A stretch of DNA of 51,145 bases from positions 2,424,677 to 2,475,821 of the forward strand of contig BFEA01000114.1 of the NCBI GenBank assembly GCA_003427395.1, written 5' to 3'. The notes below the pieces were generated by a model. It was given only the letters and a program-made list of their open reading frames with translations, was not told where the DNA came from and searched no databases. This document shows positions 34,318-44,199 of the stretch, in pieces (the first letter of the stretch is position 1; each line of letters starts with the position of its first letter). Position numbers and translations under genes: made by a program. This stretch comes from Chara braunii. Its lineage: Eukaryota > Streptophyta > Charophyceae > Charales > Characeae.

Positions 34318-34811
34318 AAGATTGAGATTCACACGATACCGTTTGAAGGGGAGGCGTTTTACCGAGAGTGGCGAAAGACCATAGCAGAGGCAAGAATAAA
34401 ACTAAGGGAGGACTCTGGAGAGCTCGAAGAGCTTTCTAACGACATAGTCGACGGTGTTTGGTTGAGAACTTTGGAAGCTAATTCGCGCTATTCAAAGGCC
34501 GTGCTGACCACCGCTCTAGTTGTCAGAGCCGAAGGAAAGGACGCTGACTTCGAAGCGTTGCAAGAGGTACTAGAGGGTTCGATCGAGAGGATTTTGATAG
34601 CATTGAACCGAGTGTCGGAAAGTTAATTAGGGAGAATGGACGTTGAAAGAGCTTACCAGACTTCGATAGGGGGTGACGTGAAAACACAAGAGTCAAGGAC
34701 TAACAACCCTGAGAAAAAGATGGGTGTAGAGTTTATGAATGACGCTGAAAAACTAAAGAAGACCTTAAGGGAATTAGAGATTCGGCCAAAGAGCTGGAAG
34801 TGCGAAGTGTA
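34318..34811 (+). pseudogene. Gag-region helical segment
   Basis: A 102-codon open stretch without an ATG (34,318-34,626) reads IHTIPFEGEAFYREWRKTIA, ELEELSNDIVDGVWLRTLEA and ALQEVLEGSIERILIALNRV. After one stop it continues in frame to 34,811 with EKLKKTLRELEIRPKSWKCEV. The helical, coiled-coil-like pattern and its place directly before the capsid domain suggest the N-terminal half of gag. Confidence 0.45.
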
Positions 34812-34956
34812 AAGGGTGAGGGTTGGAGGAGAGAGGTCTTGACTAGGTCCAGAGCGCCTAGGTTTACTGATTAAAGAGTTAGGGAGCCATGGAGAAAGGT
34901 TCCCGGTGAGCCTTATAGAAGGAGCCCTTACTCTATAGCATACGCATCGGGCTCCT

Positions 34957-35469
34957 ATGCGCCTCCTTTCTTTGTACGCCCTATGTACCATTTTCATAGG
35001 AAAGAACATCTCCAAATTCCTAGATGACTGGGAGGTAATTGGAATAAGAGGAGAATGGACTGACCAGGAGGTGAATGCAAACTTCCTCCACCATACGACA
35101 CCAAAGATAGACCGAGAAGTAAGGAACGTCATTCCTGACGATGGCCATTGGTTGACATTCAGGGAGAAGGTTACTAGAGTCTTTGCTTGTGATGAGATCT
35201 CTTACTCAGTAGAGGATCTGAAAGAAATGAAGAAAGAGGAAGAGGAAAGTCTGGTAGTGTTTGCGAGGAGATATGAGAAGCCCTCGAACCCGCTAGTGGA
35301 GGGCGGATTTATGGGAGAACTAGAAAGATGCGGAATACTCCTAGGGTCCTTACCGAGGGAGAGGCGTGAGATGATTGTGAGGGAACTACCCTCTAAAGGC
35401 GTGACATTTGCACAAGTAAGGAGTTTAGCTCATGATACGGAAGGGCAAAACGCATATCTTAAAAGTTAA
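34957..35469 (+). pseudogene. Gypsy gag capsid domain
   Basis: An open segment of 170 codons reads IGKNISKFLDDWEVIGIRG, EVIPDD-like VRNVIPDDGHWLTFREKV, YSVEDLKEMKKEEEESLVV, FARRYEKPS and LLGSLPRERREMIVRELPSK. The order F-x-GK-x-IS-x-FL-x-DWE, W..F..KV, Y...DL, L..F..RY, L...LP matches the retrotransposon gag capsid family of Ty3/Gypsy elements. It would assemble the virus-like particle. The frame is open here but isolated by stops on both sides. Confidence 0.75.
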
Positions 35470-35516
35470 AAGTTCTCAATAACTTAGGAAAGGGAGTAAC
35501 TTCGGAAAGAGGATGA

Positions 35517-36255
35517 GGAAAACTTCAAACTGAGGATAGGAGGCCTAAAGCGGAAGGAAGAGAAACGAATTCGAGCTCGCCCAGAAAAGGGGAACCTTGT
35601 GGAAGTGACGGTGAATGGAGGAAAGAGAATCGAGGGGATTGGAAAAGAAATGACGGGAAATGGGGAACCACTAAATGGTCCAATACCAAAGACAGTCGGT
35701 GGAAGTCTAGAGACGAGATACAAGTCAGGAAACCGGAAAGACGAGAGGATGAAATGACAAGGGAGATAGAGACGTTGAAAGCGGTGATGGAGAAACTGCA
35801 AAATAACAGTCAGAAAAAAAAAGGAATTACTTGTCCAAGCTACTCCACGACCTGAGAGGCGAGAGAAAGGGGATCCTAGTCCAAAACGAACATGGAATGA
35901 TAAAGCTTGCATGTACTGTGGCGATGAAGATAACAGAAAAAGAGACTGCCAACCCATGTTAGACACATTAAAAGAATGAATTATCGAATTAGATGATAGA
36001 AAATATGTGATGTGGGCAGATAAGGGAAAGTCTGTGCACTTTTTACCTTCGATGAAGATTAACGTTGATATCCGAAGGAGAAGAATGAACGAGGCGAAGA
36101 CTAAACGAGTGCAAGTACCTTTGGCAGCAAAGGTTTCCAGGGTAACCTTCGAAGACGAGATTGATGAAGCACCTGATAGCCTGAAAATAAGAGTCTCCTC
36201 TGTAAAGTTTGAGGAAACAATGAGCGATGGTGATACTTTCGTCTGTACCCAATGA
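35517..36255 (+). pseudogene. Gag nucleocapsid with altered CCHC knuckle
   Basis: After a charged linker with several stops (35,760-35,800), the frame reads TWNDKACMYCGDEDNRKRDC (about 35,888-35,947). The spacing C-x2-C-x4-N-x4-C is that of a retroviral zinc knuckle, but the histidine position is Asn (AAC where CAC would encode His), so zinc binding is probably lost. After one stop comes IIELDDRKYVMWADKGKSVH and FLPSMKINVDIRRRRM, the usual post-knuckle segment in related Gypsy gag proteins. The tail (36,007-36,255) is open. Confidence 0.65.
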
Positions 36256-36315
36256 GTTGAGGAGTCGAGTCACGGGACGGAAGAAGACCCGGACCAACCA
36301 ATAACGGATGAACAG

Positions 36316-37263
36316 ATGAAGTCGCCTAAGTCACCCCTTTCCCCTAGGAAAAGGGGGCCTAAGAAATTCCAGCTAAAAAACACACTGGATGAAGTAGACC
36401 TGAGAGAACCGTTAAGAAGAGCGATAGACATACCCATCCCTTTCACTCTTAAGGAGTTCATAGGTAGATGTGGCCCTGCAAAGGATGAACTGATAGGAAT
36501 GATGAAGAAAACAAAAGTGTCGTTACCAGAGGCAACGAGCGCTGGGGACTCTAGAGTGGAGGCAAAAACTTCTGTATTGATAGCAGAAAAATGGGTAGAA
36601 AAAGAAGGAGAAACTATTGAAGGTGGAAGCAGTTACTTCTACGTCCGTGGGAGTGGAAAACTAAACGCCACTGTGAATGGATTTAGGATGAAGGCTATTG
36701 TGGATGATGATTCAGAATCTACTGTTTGTGAAGATAAGGTCGCACGAAAGCTTGGACTAGAAGTGGATAGGCACGTTGTCATGACCATGGTATCAACTAA
36801 CAAGTTGAGGCAGCCAACGCTTGGAGTATGTCATAGGGTCAGGGTGGTGGTGGCTGGAGTAGAGGCCACCGTGCCAGTATTCACGGTGGAACATTGTTCA
36901 TCAGAGCTAATCTTCGGGAAGACTTAGTTGACACATGTAAATGCCACTACTGAGAATAAGCAGGATGGAAGTCAGACAGTCACCATAGATGGGCCCGAGG
37001 GAAGCAGGGTTACACTGAAAATCGTGAATGAATTTGATAAACGACACAAAGTTTCCCTGCAGAGTAAAGGCCAGCTAATGACGCGGAGTTGCCAAATCAT
37101 TCCGGAGGAGCTCACCCAAGGGCTTCATAAAGTAAAAAATAAGAGGATTGAGATTGAAGATTTTAAAGGCAAATATGTGGTAAACGGGGTCGTTTACCCA
37201 AAGGAAAGCGACGACGAAGAGTTTGGAGGGTGCATAAACCTGTCTTTTTTGGATGAATCATAA
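36316..37263 (+). pseudogene. Gypsy aspartic protease region, altered active site
   Basis: The first part (36,316-36,927) leads with DIPIPFTLKEFIGRCGPAKD and then the protease fold GSGKLNATVNGFRMKAIVDD, DSESTVCEDKVARKLGLEVD and ATVPVFTVEHCSSELIFGKT. In retropepsins the catalytic triad is D-T/S-G; here the sequence is VDDDSES, so the Gly is replaced by Asp (a single G-to-A change from GGT would do it). After a single TAG the frame continues (36,928-37,263) with THVNATTENKQDGSQTVTI, the linker to RT. The enzyme would have cut the Gag-Pol polyprotein; this copy should be inactive. Confidence 0.75.
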
Positions 37264-37299
37264 CCCAAAAAATTAAGCCGGCTGCGGTTAGTCATGACA

Positions 37300-38263
37300 G
37301 GACAGGAGAAATAGGGATCAATGAGAAAAAGATAACTCAGATGATCAGGAAATGAAAAACCACTGAGGGGCAAAGAATTACTGGTGAGCGCTTGAAAGGG
37401 ATGGACATAGGGGATGGAAACATAACCGAGGAGGAGAGGGAACTGATAATAGAAACATTAAGAGCATGTGATAAGGCAGTGGCCTTCTCTGACGTGGAGA
37501 GAGGACGAATATACCTGCGTAATGCTAAGCCCGCGAGGATCTATACGGTTTCGCATGTGCCATGAAATGACGCTGGATGGAAATGTGCTCAGAAGAAAAA
37601 GGAGATGATAGTGGACTTCATGAAGGAAAAAAACAGGATGTTCATAGCAGAACTGTTTGAGAGTGCCTACGCAAACAGGTGGTTCTTCATACGGAAGTCA
37701 AATGGGAAGCTACGGTGGATACAAGACCTGCAGAAAACGAATAAACAGTTGGAAACGTAGGGTCCATTTCAAATGTGGATCTATTATCCGAAGGGTCAGT
37801 AGGACGTTCGATTTATTCTGTTTGCGATCTTTTCTTTGGGTACGATGAAATTCCGCTCGACTATAGAGACCGATACTTAACTGCGATGCACACGCCATTG
37901 GGATTAATTCAGATGATGGTGGTGCCGATGAGATGGACCAACGACGTTGCAGTCTTTCAAAGAGCGATGGTGGCAGTATTGGGGGAACTTATACCGAATT
38001 TGGTGGAAGTTTTCCTAGATGACTTTCCGATCAAAGAGCAGTGCGAGAAGGATGAGACTGGGGTGAGGCCTAAAGTAAGGAAGTTCGTCGCAACTCACGC
38101 TGAGGACATAAAAAAGGTGCTTGTGAAACTAGAAGACGCAAATCTCACGGTGAGTGGGACCAAAAGTAGGTGGGCAGTATCTTCCATTAAGATATTGGGC
38201 TATATCTGTGACAAAAACGGCTGGTGGCCGGACCCAGCGAAACTAGAAACACTTATGAACTGA
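37300..38263 (+). pseudogene. Gypsy reverse transcriptase
   Basis: The fingers region is visible across stops: ERELIIETLRACDKAVAFSD, GRIYLRNAKPARIYTVSHVP, then RWFFIRKSNGKLRWIQDLQK (37,680-37,740). A frame change follows before the open 162-codon segment (37,775-38,263): GRSIYSVCDLFFGYDEIPLD (motif A), TAMHTPLGLIQMMVVPMRWT (motif B), VEVFLDDFPIKEQCEK (motif C, FLDD, the usual x-x-DD with both aspartates kept) and SRWAVSSIKILGYICDKNGW. The active-site aspartates in the surviving palm are intact, but the frame change and upstream stops make it a pseudogene. Confidence 0.85.
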
Positions 38264-38269
38264 CCTACT

Positions 38270-38913
38270 CCGCTTTGACATATTACTGACATACGACAAT
38301 TTTTAGGTGTGGTCGGGTTCTGGAAGAATTTCATACAAGGGTACGCTGAAAAGGCAGAGCCGTTGAGAAGGCTACTACGTAAAGGGATAAAATGAAAATG
38401 AACAAGTGAACAAGAGGATGCGGTAAAATTGTTGAAGGATGAGTTTAAGGAGGGAGATCAAGTCTTAGGTGTTCCTTGTTTTGAAGATGAAGAAAGGAGA
38501 CCGTTTGTAGTATGCACCAATGCAGGACCAACATCCGTCGTGGAGTCTTGACTCAAAAAGATCCGAATGGTAAGGAAAGACCCCTTTGATTCGAGAGTAA
38601 GACGTTGAACATCACCGAAAGAAACTATTCACAGTTTAAGAAATAGGTTATCGGAGTGTTGCACTACTTGAATGTCTTCCGACATTATATTTACGGATGG
38701 AGATTCGTGTTGCGGGTTGATCCAACGGCAGTAGCTGCTTTATTACAAAAAAACTTATGTTTGACAGACCCTACGATTACTAGGTGGCTCATGCACATAA
38801 GAATGTTCGATTATGTCGTTGCGCGGATATCTGGGGCTAAAAACTCGGTTGCGGATGGGCTATCGTGGTGTCGGGGCAAAAACCCTGACAAGGGTATTTG
38901 CCGGGGGTTTTGA
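38270..38913 (+). pseudogene. Gypsy RT connection and RNase H
   Basis: It starts IRQFLGVVGFWKNFIQGYAE, KAEPLRRLLRKG, then AVKLLKDEFKEGDQVLGVPC and RPFVVCTNAGPTSVV. The RNase H first motif is usually T-D-A; here it is T-N-A (AAT for GAT), so the first catalytic Asp is lost. Further on are NYSQF, VIGVLHYLNVFRHYIYGWRF, VLRVDPTAVAALLQKN and ISGAKNSVADGLS (the N-x-VADALSR end motif). Stops interrupt at about 38,392 and 38,548, and frame changes occur around 38,590. The domain would degrade the RNA strand during reverse transcription. Confidence 0.8.
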
Positions 38914-39476
38914 ACGTCAGACGATGTCCGACTTTTTCTTCGTGAATTGAAGGACTTGATGAGATTAACTTTGCCAAAGTTATTCTGATCTGACCTATGA
39001 CTAAGAGATTAAAAGTTTTCGAATTCTGATCTGGGCGTGTATGGCATCTAGGAGTAATAAATGTTAATGACAATGTTTCGCTTTCGTCGAAGCCGTAAGA
39101 ACGTGTGGGCATGGGAATGTTAAAATTAAACTTAAGATAATGTCGCACGACTGTTAAGCCATGCGATTCAGAGCCTAATTAGGCTAAAAATAATAGATGC
39201 GTCAGGTATAGAACCGCGACACAAGAGGAATAGGAAGTATGGGCCTGCGGGGTTAGATTTTGAACCAGGGGGCCGACTGGCCGATGTCGAGGCCTACCCG
39301 GTTAGGTGATTACCAAGCCGGGGTAGCACGGCTAACCGGTAAGGCACGACCAGTAAGCAGGGCCTGCAACGCCTCGAACAGGCGAGGCCGGCAAGGCCAC
39401 ACAGGCTGGGGAAGCCTGCCGAGCTACTAATGGACGGTCGGCCAGGCTCCACAACCCTTCAAATAAAAGGGCTGTT

Positions 39477-39733
39477 CCTACTACAACCGTAGTAGGAGCC
39501 AGTCCAGAAGGTAAACACAACAGACTGCCACCCCGCAGACGAGGCGATCGAATCCGTACGTAACCTCGGGCTGGCTCCTTTATGGAGCAGTCGGGTGAGC
39601 CAGCGCGACGGATTTAGGCCGCGCGATCAACGGGATCGTGCGGCTGGAATCATCCGCGCAGGGGAGATTAGCATGGCCCCTGTGCAAGGATGATAGACGT
39701 GAATCGAGAAATGGTTAATTTTTATTTTTTTGA
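39477..39733 (+). ncRNA. Hairpin chain ending in a U6 snRNA 3' half
   Basis: From left to right: a hairpin CCTACTAC-AACC-GTAGTAGG (39,477-39,496), CTGGCTC/GAGCCAG (39,571-39,577; 39,597-39,603), GCCGCGCGATC/GATCGTGCGGC (39,618-39,628; 39,634-39,644), and then a U6-like part (39,661-39,725) reading GAGATTAGCATGGCCCCTG, TGCAAGGATGA and AATCGAGAAATGG followed by a T-run, which is the natural 3' end and Pol III stop of plant-type U6. The U6 5' half is missing. In its place is an inverted copy of the U6 stem-loop, TCATCCGCGCAGGGG (39,650-39,664), which pairs with CCCCTGTGCAAGGATGA (39,677-39,693). A TATA-like AAATAAAAGG lies at 39,461. It could be a rearranged U6 pseudogene or a new structured RNA. 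Confidence 0.7.
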
Positions 39734-40365
39734 AAAAAAAAAGAAAAAATGAGAAAAAATGACTTACCTACCCCACATATGGACGTGTATGCGCCCAGAT
39801 ACGGGCTCTGTGAAAATCGCCATATCACGAGGTAAGTCGTGCTTCTTCTTTTTTCTTTTTTTTCTTTTTTTCTGTTTGTTGGCCACTAGGGCGAAACATC
39901 GTGGTGAGAAGTAACCGTTGAGAAAAAAAGAAAAAAAAAAGAGTAATAAACAAGAAAAAAAGAAAATATATATATATATTTTTTTAAGTATAGCGCTATG
40001 TGGCGCACTTCGAAGTGACTGGGGTTGAAAAGCCCCAGTACATCAAACAGTCGCCCGTGAAAACGGACGACCGTTTTTTCTTAGAGGTAAGCTGTTTTTT
40101 CTTTTTTTTTAGATTGCGTTTTAGATTCTTTTCTCTATATTTTCTTCTTAGATTTTATTTAGAATTTTTTTTTTTTTTTTTTTTTTTTACTTGGTTGGCG
40201 CCCGTTCGTTCGAACGAACGGGGAAACATGACTGTGACAAGCTGTTTCGTCGGGCTTGCACCGACTCTTCAGGAGGCTGGACCTCGACAGCCATCGATAG
40301 GATGACAAAGACGAGTGAATCAGTCGCATGAACGCGGGTGTATACGGGCATAACAGGGGGAGTCT
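39734..40365. other. A- and T-rich low-complexity tracts
   Basis: Purine/A-rich and T-rich runs (39,733-39,765, 39,840-39,870, 39,920-39,985, and a T-run near 40,166-40,190) are separated by short unique sequence. A palindrome CGTTCGTTCGAACGAACG lies near 40,203. No gene was recognised. Confidence 0.5.
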
Positions 40366-40370
40366 CGGAT

Positions 40371-40395
40371 GAATGGATGGATGGATGGATGGATG

Positions 40396-40467
<72 letters not shown>

Positions 40468-40468
40468 N

Positions 40469-40553
<85 letters not shown>

Positions 40554-40570
40554 GGAGGGAGGGAGGGAGT
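40371..40570 (+). repeat. Compound microsatellite (GGAT)n-(GA)n-(GGGA)n
   Basis: About seven GGAT units are followed by about 150 bp of GA dinucleotides with one ambiguous base near 40,468, then several GGGA units. The long open frames of Arg-Glu or Ser-Leu on either strand are artefacts of the repeat. Confidence 0.97.
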
Positions 40571-40689
40571 GGTGCGGCCGCGACATAGTTGGAGAAGGCA
40601 CATGCTGCCATAGCCACAATTGTTGGCAACGACACGCATAATTGGGACACTGGGGGAGAGATGCTGGACGGCTGCGGCAGTTTTCTGTT

Positions 40690-40900
40690 GCCGTACTGCG
40701 GAAGCGCTACTGAAATTTTGCGGCAACGGCGCCAGGCTTGACGGCGGTAGTGCGAAATTGCTGCAAATTTTTTGCGGGTACAGCGCTGGTTTGTACGACG
40801 GTGGTGCGGAAGCGCTGCTGATTTTTTGCGGCGACAGCGCTGGTTTTCTTGGCAGTGGTGTGGAAGCGCTGCCGGATTTTCACGGTAGTGGTAGCAGTAT
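40690..40900 (+). repeat. 54-bp tandem repeat (18-codon period)
   Basis: Four units start near 40,696, 40,750, 40,804 and 40,858 with the pattern GTGCGGAAGCGCTGCTGATT, then TTTTGCGGC and ACAGCGCTGG. Because 54 is a multiple of three, one plus-strand frame stays open and encodes 18-residue repeats of the type EALLIFCGDSAGFLGSG. It may be coding, but I have no evidence of a gene around it. Confidence 0.75.
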
Positions 40901-40904
40901 TTTG

Positions 40905-42570
40905 CACGGACTACAGAAAGTGGGGGCTGGATATTGGCGTAGGGAAGGTGCCGCTAAGGTGGTGGTGCGTTGAAGTGTTGTAAAGCGTAGCGCCTTTGTA
41001 ACGTGGTGACATTGGAGGCGAGTGATAGCGACATTGAGACGCTGTCAAGTTGTTGGGGGTGAATGGGAGTAATGTAGCAGGCGGTCGTCACAAGGGGATG
41101 GTGTGGATCACCTTGCGGGCGACTTTGTTGTGATGATCTTCTCGTCTGAGGGCATTTTGGCATGCGACACCTGCGGCTTAGTCAAAGTCACCTCTCTATT
41201 TTTTTTTGCGGCACGCAGGGCAAGCGGGGGTTGAGTTTGGGACCACCTAGTATTACAGCGATGGTGTGGGACCATTTTGGGACCAAGTAAGTAAAGAGGG
41301 AAACTGGGACGATTATTACGGCAGACAGGTGGTGATTAGACTTGGTAATTGGTGGAGGATTGGATTGAAGATTAAGGTGGCGTTGTTCTCGGTGGGAGGG
41401 GTGTCGCTGAGACTGTAGTGGGACGATGTGGGACTTAGAAGAGGGAGCACCCTCCTCGAGGGCCATCTCGCTTCAGTCCTAGTGGGCGGCGCCTGTGTCA
41501 GTGGTAGCGTCTGAAGGAAGACGTGGATTTTTTTTTTTGTGAGCGGCTACAACGTGATTTGTGTAACCAATCTCTCTGAAGGAGTATTTGGCTTCTTGAG
41601 TGAGTCGTTTTCAACTTCGCTGAAGGTTAGTTGAGACTCAATTCTCCTTGCACACCTGTGTGAACCCACACCTTGCATGACCTTGCTTTGGATTCATGGG
41701 GAAAGGTAGAGTAAGTGTGTGGTTTCATGCGTGTGGGAAAGGGGCTGACTTTGGTTGGGGAATGGATGAACGTTTGGGTTGTTTCTTCTGTGGATTGTGC
41801 ATGTGGGTGATTGGTTGCGTGTGGGGAGGAAATGACATTATGCTTTGCTTAAGGGAGGATGAGAATATGCACTTTTCTTTAACTATTTGCCTTTCTGTAA
41901 GTCAGAAGAAAGATGTAGTAAAATGATGAATAGACGGGTGTCGGGAAAAAAAAAATGAATACGCGAAAGGTGAAGATGAAGATGAGAAACAATTTAGTGT
42001 ACTCCCCAGGATTCTCCCATACTATCCCGAATGACCATTTTCCTTTTGTACCCGTCCAAGAGAGTCTTGCTTCTTCTCTAACTATCCCTCTTTATTCGTC
42101 TAAGTCAATCCTCAGCGTGAGAGCATAGAGAAAGTTGTCTGCATCTAAGAATCGAGGCTCCTTCTCTCTATGAGGCATCTGGGGCGGGGGTTCGTTGCTT
42201 TAGGAGCTGGCCCTGTTAGCGACCCAGAGTGGTCCGTTTCACGGGGGAATACTATGCTGTATCGCGGTGGAGCCAGCCCAACTTTTGAGTCATGAACAAT
42301 GTGTTCGGGCGAGGAGAAGGGGTATTCCAGACCACTTCCTAGAGGGTAGGGTGTCTTGTACCTAAGAGTTGTCACTTTCTCATGATTTCAAGTAAAGGGG
42401 AGGTTGAGCTTATTATCCTTTTGAGTGGCCATCCTATGCGCCACCAGCGAATGGGGAACTGACGCCAAAAGAAGTCCAGTTTGTGTTTCAAATGATGTCA
42501 AAAAAAGTGCAAGTAGGCACTACTTTCGTGGTAGGACCGTGACACAAGAATCACGGTCCAGGAAGGGAAT
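40905..42570. other. Unassigned sequence
   Basis: No gene was recognised in 1.6 kb. Short frames (41,188-41,466 minus; 41,696-41,926 plus) have unremarkable composition without motifs. Upstream exons of the gene that follows could lie here. Confidence 0.35.
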
Positions 42571-42578
42571 GGAAATAA

Positions 42579-43424
42579 AACATAGAAATTGGTATATTTA
42601 AACTTACCTTGACAAAGTTACTACTTTGTCTTCCAAATGTCCGCGGGAGTAATAATCCTTCGATTGTTCAGCACGCGCGAGGCGCGACAAAATGGATAAC
42701 AGTACCGACACAGTCACATGTTGGTATGATACGGAAGGGAAGATTGGTGTATAATCCACATGAAGTTTTTTCAGAACAGGATGAGTCGCGGTTTTGTGAT
42801 GGGAACGTGAGGAACCCACCGTGGAATTATATTTTCTTGATTGAACAAGAGCAACAAATTGTGCGGTATGATTTTGCGCTTCCTAATTCATCACAAGATT
42901 ATGGAGACATGAACCTCGTCGTGGTTCATGAAGCGAGTCCAGTTATAGAAGACATTCATGAGGTAAGATGAATGTTTTTCTATATTGCGCTTTGGCTTAA
43001 TGATCAGCAACGTTCGTTCATTCTTCTTCATTATGTGAGGCGGGTACGGGCGAATAGGTTTAGTAAATTTGGCTCTGAACGTTTTGACGACATCGCTTTC
43101 GATGACGAAGCTTGTGAAATTTAGGAACGTCTCTTCTAACAGGCGACTCTTTTGGGTGTGCAGATGCCTAGCGAACGATGGGATCTTACTCAGGCCAGAT
43201 ATCTGCTTGTTCACGACACTATGGACGAGGAGTTCCGGCGTGCGGAACGACTTTTATTTGCGCAGGACGGCGTGCCCACTAGATGGGTTGGTTTTGTAGG
43301 AATGCTCAGCGATGAGCTAGGATTTTTTCCCAAGTCGCGCGCAGAAATCCGAGCCAATGTGGCTCGACTTCCAAATGAATTCCATGGATATACTTTGTAT
43401 TTCCATCGTGCGGGCAACCTCTAA
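42579..43424 (+). CDS. Unknown probable two-exon gene (exon 1, intron, exon 2)
   Basis: I do not recognise the product. An open frame from about 42,579 (start not determined; the first in-frame Met is in HVGMIRKGRLVYNPHEVF) ends ASPVIEDIHE at 42,962, exactly before GTAAGA. A candidate intron 42,963-43,163 ends TTTGGGTGTGCAG. Exon 2 resumes in the same phase (phase 0) with MPSERWDLTQARYLLVHDTM, RRAERLLFAQDGVPTRWVGF, FPKSRAEIRANVARLPNEFH and GYTLYFHRAGNL, then TAA at 43,422. The composition is that of a normal globular protein and unlike the repeats around it. A TATA-like TATATTTAAA lies at 42,593. It sits in the insertion within Gypsy pol, so it may be transposon cargo. Alternatives are a captured host gene fragment or two separate small frames. 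Confidence 0.45.
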
Positions 43425-43712
43425 TGCCTTTCTCGAGTCATCGTGACTGTTAAAATTACCCTGTCCAGGGAACGCTACGGCGTCGTCCGGATAAAGGACA
43501 CCACAACTAGGCACCTCTTTCAAATGCAACAGTCGTTTCGCGCCATAGTCTGGGAACTGGCCTCACGGATGGCTTTTCTCCATGGTACACGGAAGGTTCG
43601 AGTCATGCGAGGTGGGCGCATGACCACCTTAATTTTTGATGAGGAGGAACTCGCACGACTCGATCAGATAGAGGTTGAGGCCCGCGAGAGCCAACAACTC
43701 TATCTTGGCTAG
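43425..43712 (+). CDS. In-frame continuation of the unknown gene after one stop
   Basis: After the TAA at 43,422-43,424 the same frame stays open to TAG at 43,712: VIVTVKITLSRERYGVVRIK, RHLFQMQQSFRAIVWELASR, MAFLHGTRKVRVMRGGRMTT, LIFDEEELARLDQIEVEARE. The quality of the sequence suggests that one mutation split a longer protein, or that a second short exon or gene starts here, although no ATG precedes VTVKI. AATAAA strings near 43,795-43,805 could be the polyadenylation signal. No family was recognised; stop-codon readthrough cannot be judged from sequence. Confidence 0.4.
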   Translation, partial: CLSRVIVTVKITLSRERYGVVRIKDTTTRHLFQMQQSFRAIVWELASRMAFLHGTRKVRVMRGGRMTTLIFDEEELARLDQIEVEARESQQLYLG

Positions 43713-44199
43713 ACGCGTCTTTATGAGTCAGGTGCTGTGGGGAGTTGTCCTTATAGTAGGGTCAGACTTATGTGGCTCTACAAGGGTAATAATAATAAAA
43801 AAATAAAACAATATTTCGTAGATAGGTCTGACCAGATGGATAGTATCTGGATTACCCCGATAATTGCACTATCATGCTTATGCATTGAGGGGTAATCACA
43901 TGCATAAAAACGCATGTTAGAAGTAAATTGGAGACGATAACGAAAGTGTGGTCGAACCGAGAGTTCAAACGTCGGTCAGGAACCATATCACTTCTTGATC
44001 TGCATGGTAGCAGTGATATTTACTTGCAGAAGTTGTTCATGACAAGTTTCAGTAGTCGTGATAGGAAGATTCGTCATAGTCTTTTCTTCAATTAACAATC
44101 TTGGAGCGGCATATAAAAGTTTCTTCAGTCGTACAGATTAAGAAGAGATACTTTGGGAAATCATCTCATCAAGTCAAAGATCTGATCTCTGATAATTTT
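43713..44199. other. Unassigned sequence downstream of the unknown gene
   Basis: AT-rich. It contains AATAATAATAAAAAAATAAA near 43,788, which may include the polyadenylation signal of the upstream gene, and a near-palindromic TGCATTGAGGGGTAATCACA stretch near 43,882. No gene was recognised. Confidence 0.35.

Noticed and set aside
39284-39300. TGTCGAGGCC as the left end of the insertion splitting Gypsy pol
   Set aside because: Only the first eight bases resemble the terminus; the following blocks of the terminal repeat are absent.
40159-40726. Long open frames of Arg-Glu or Ser-Leu repeats on both strands
   Set aside because: They are translations of the GA microsatellite and have no coding value.
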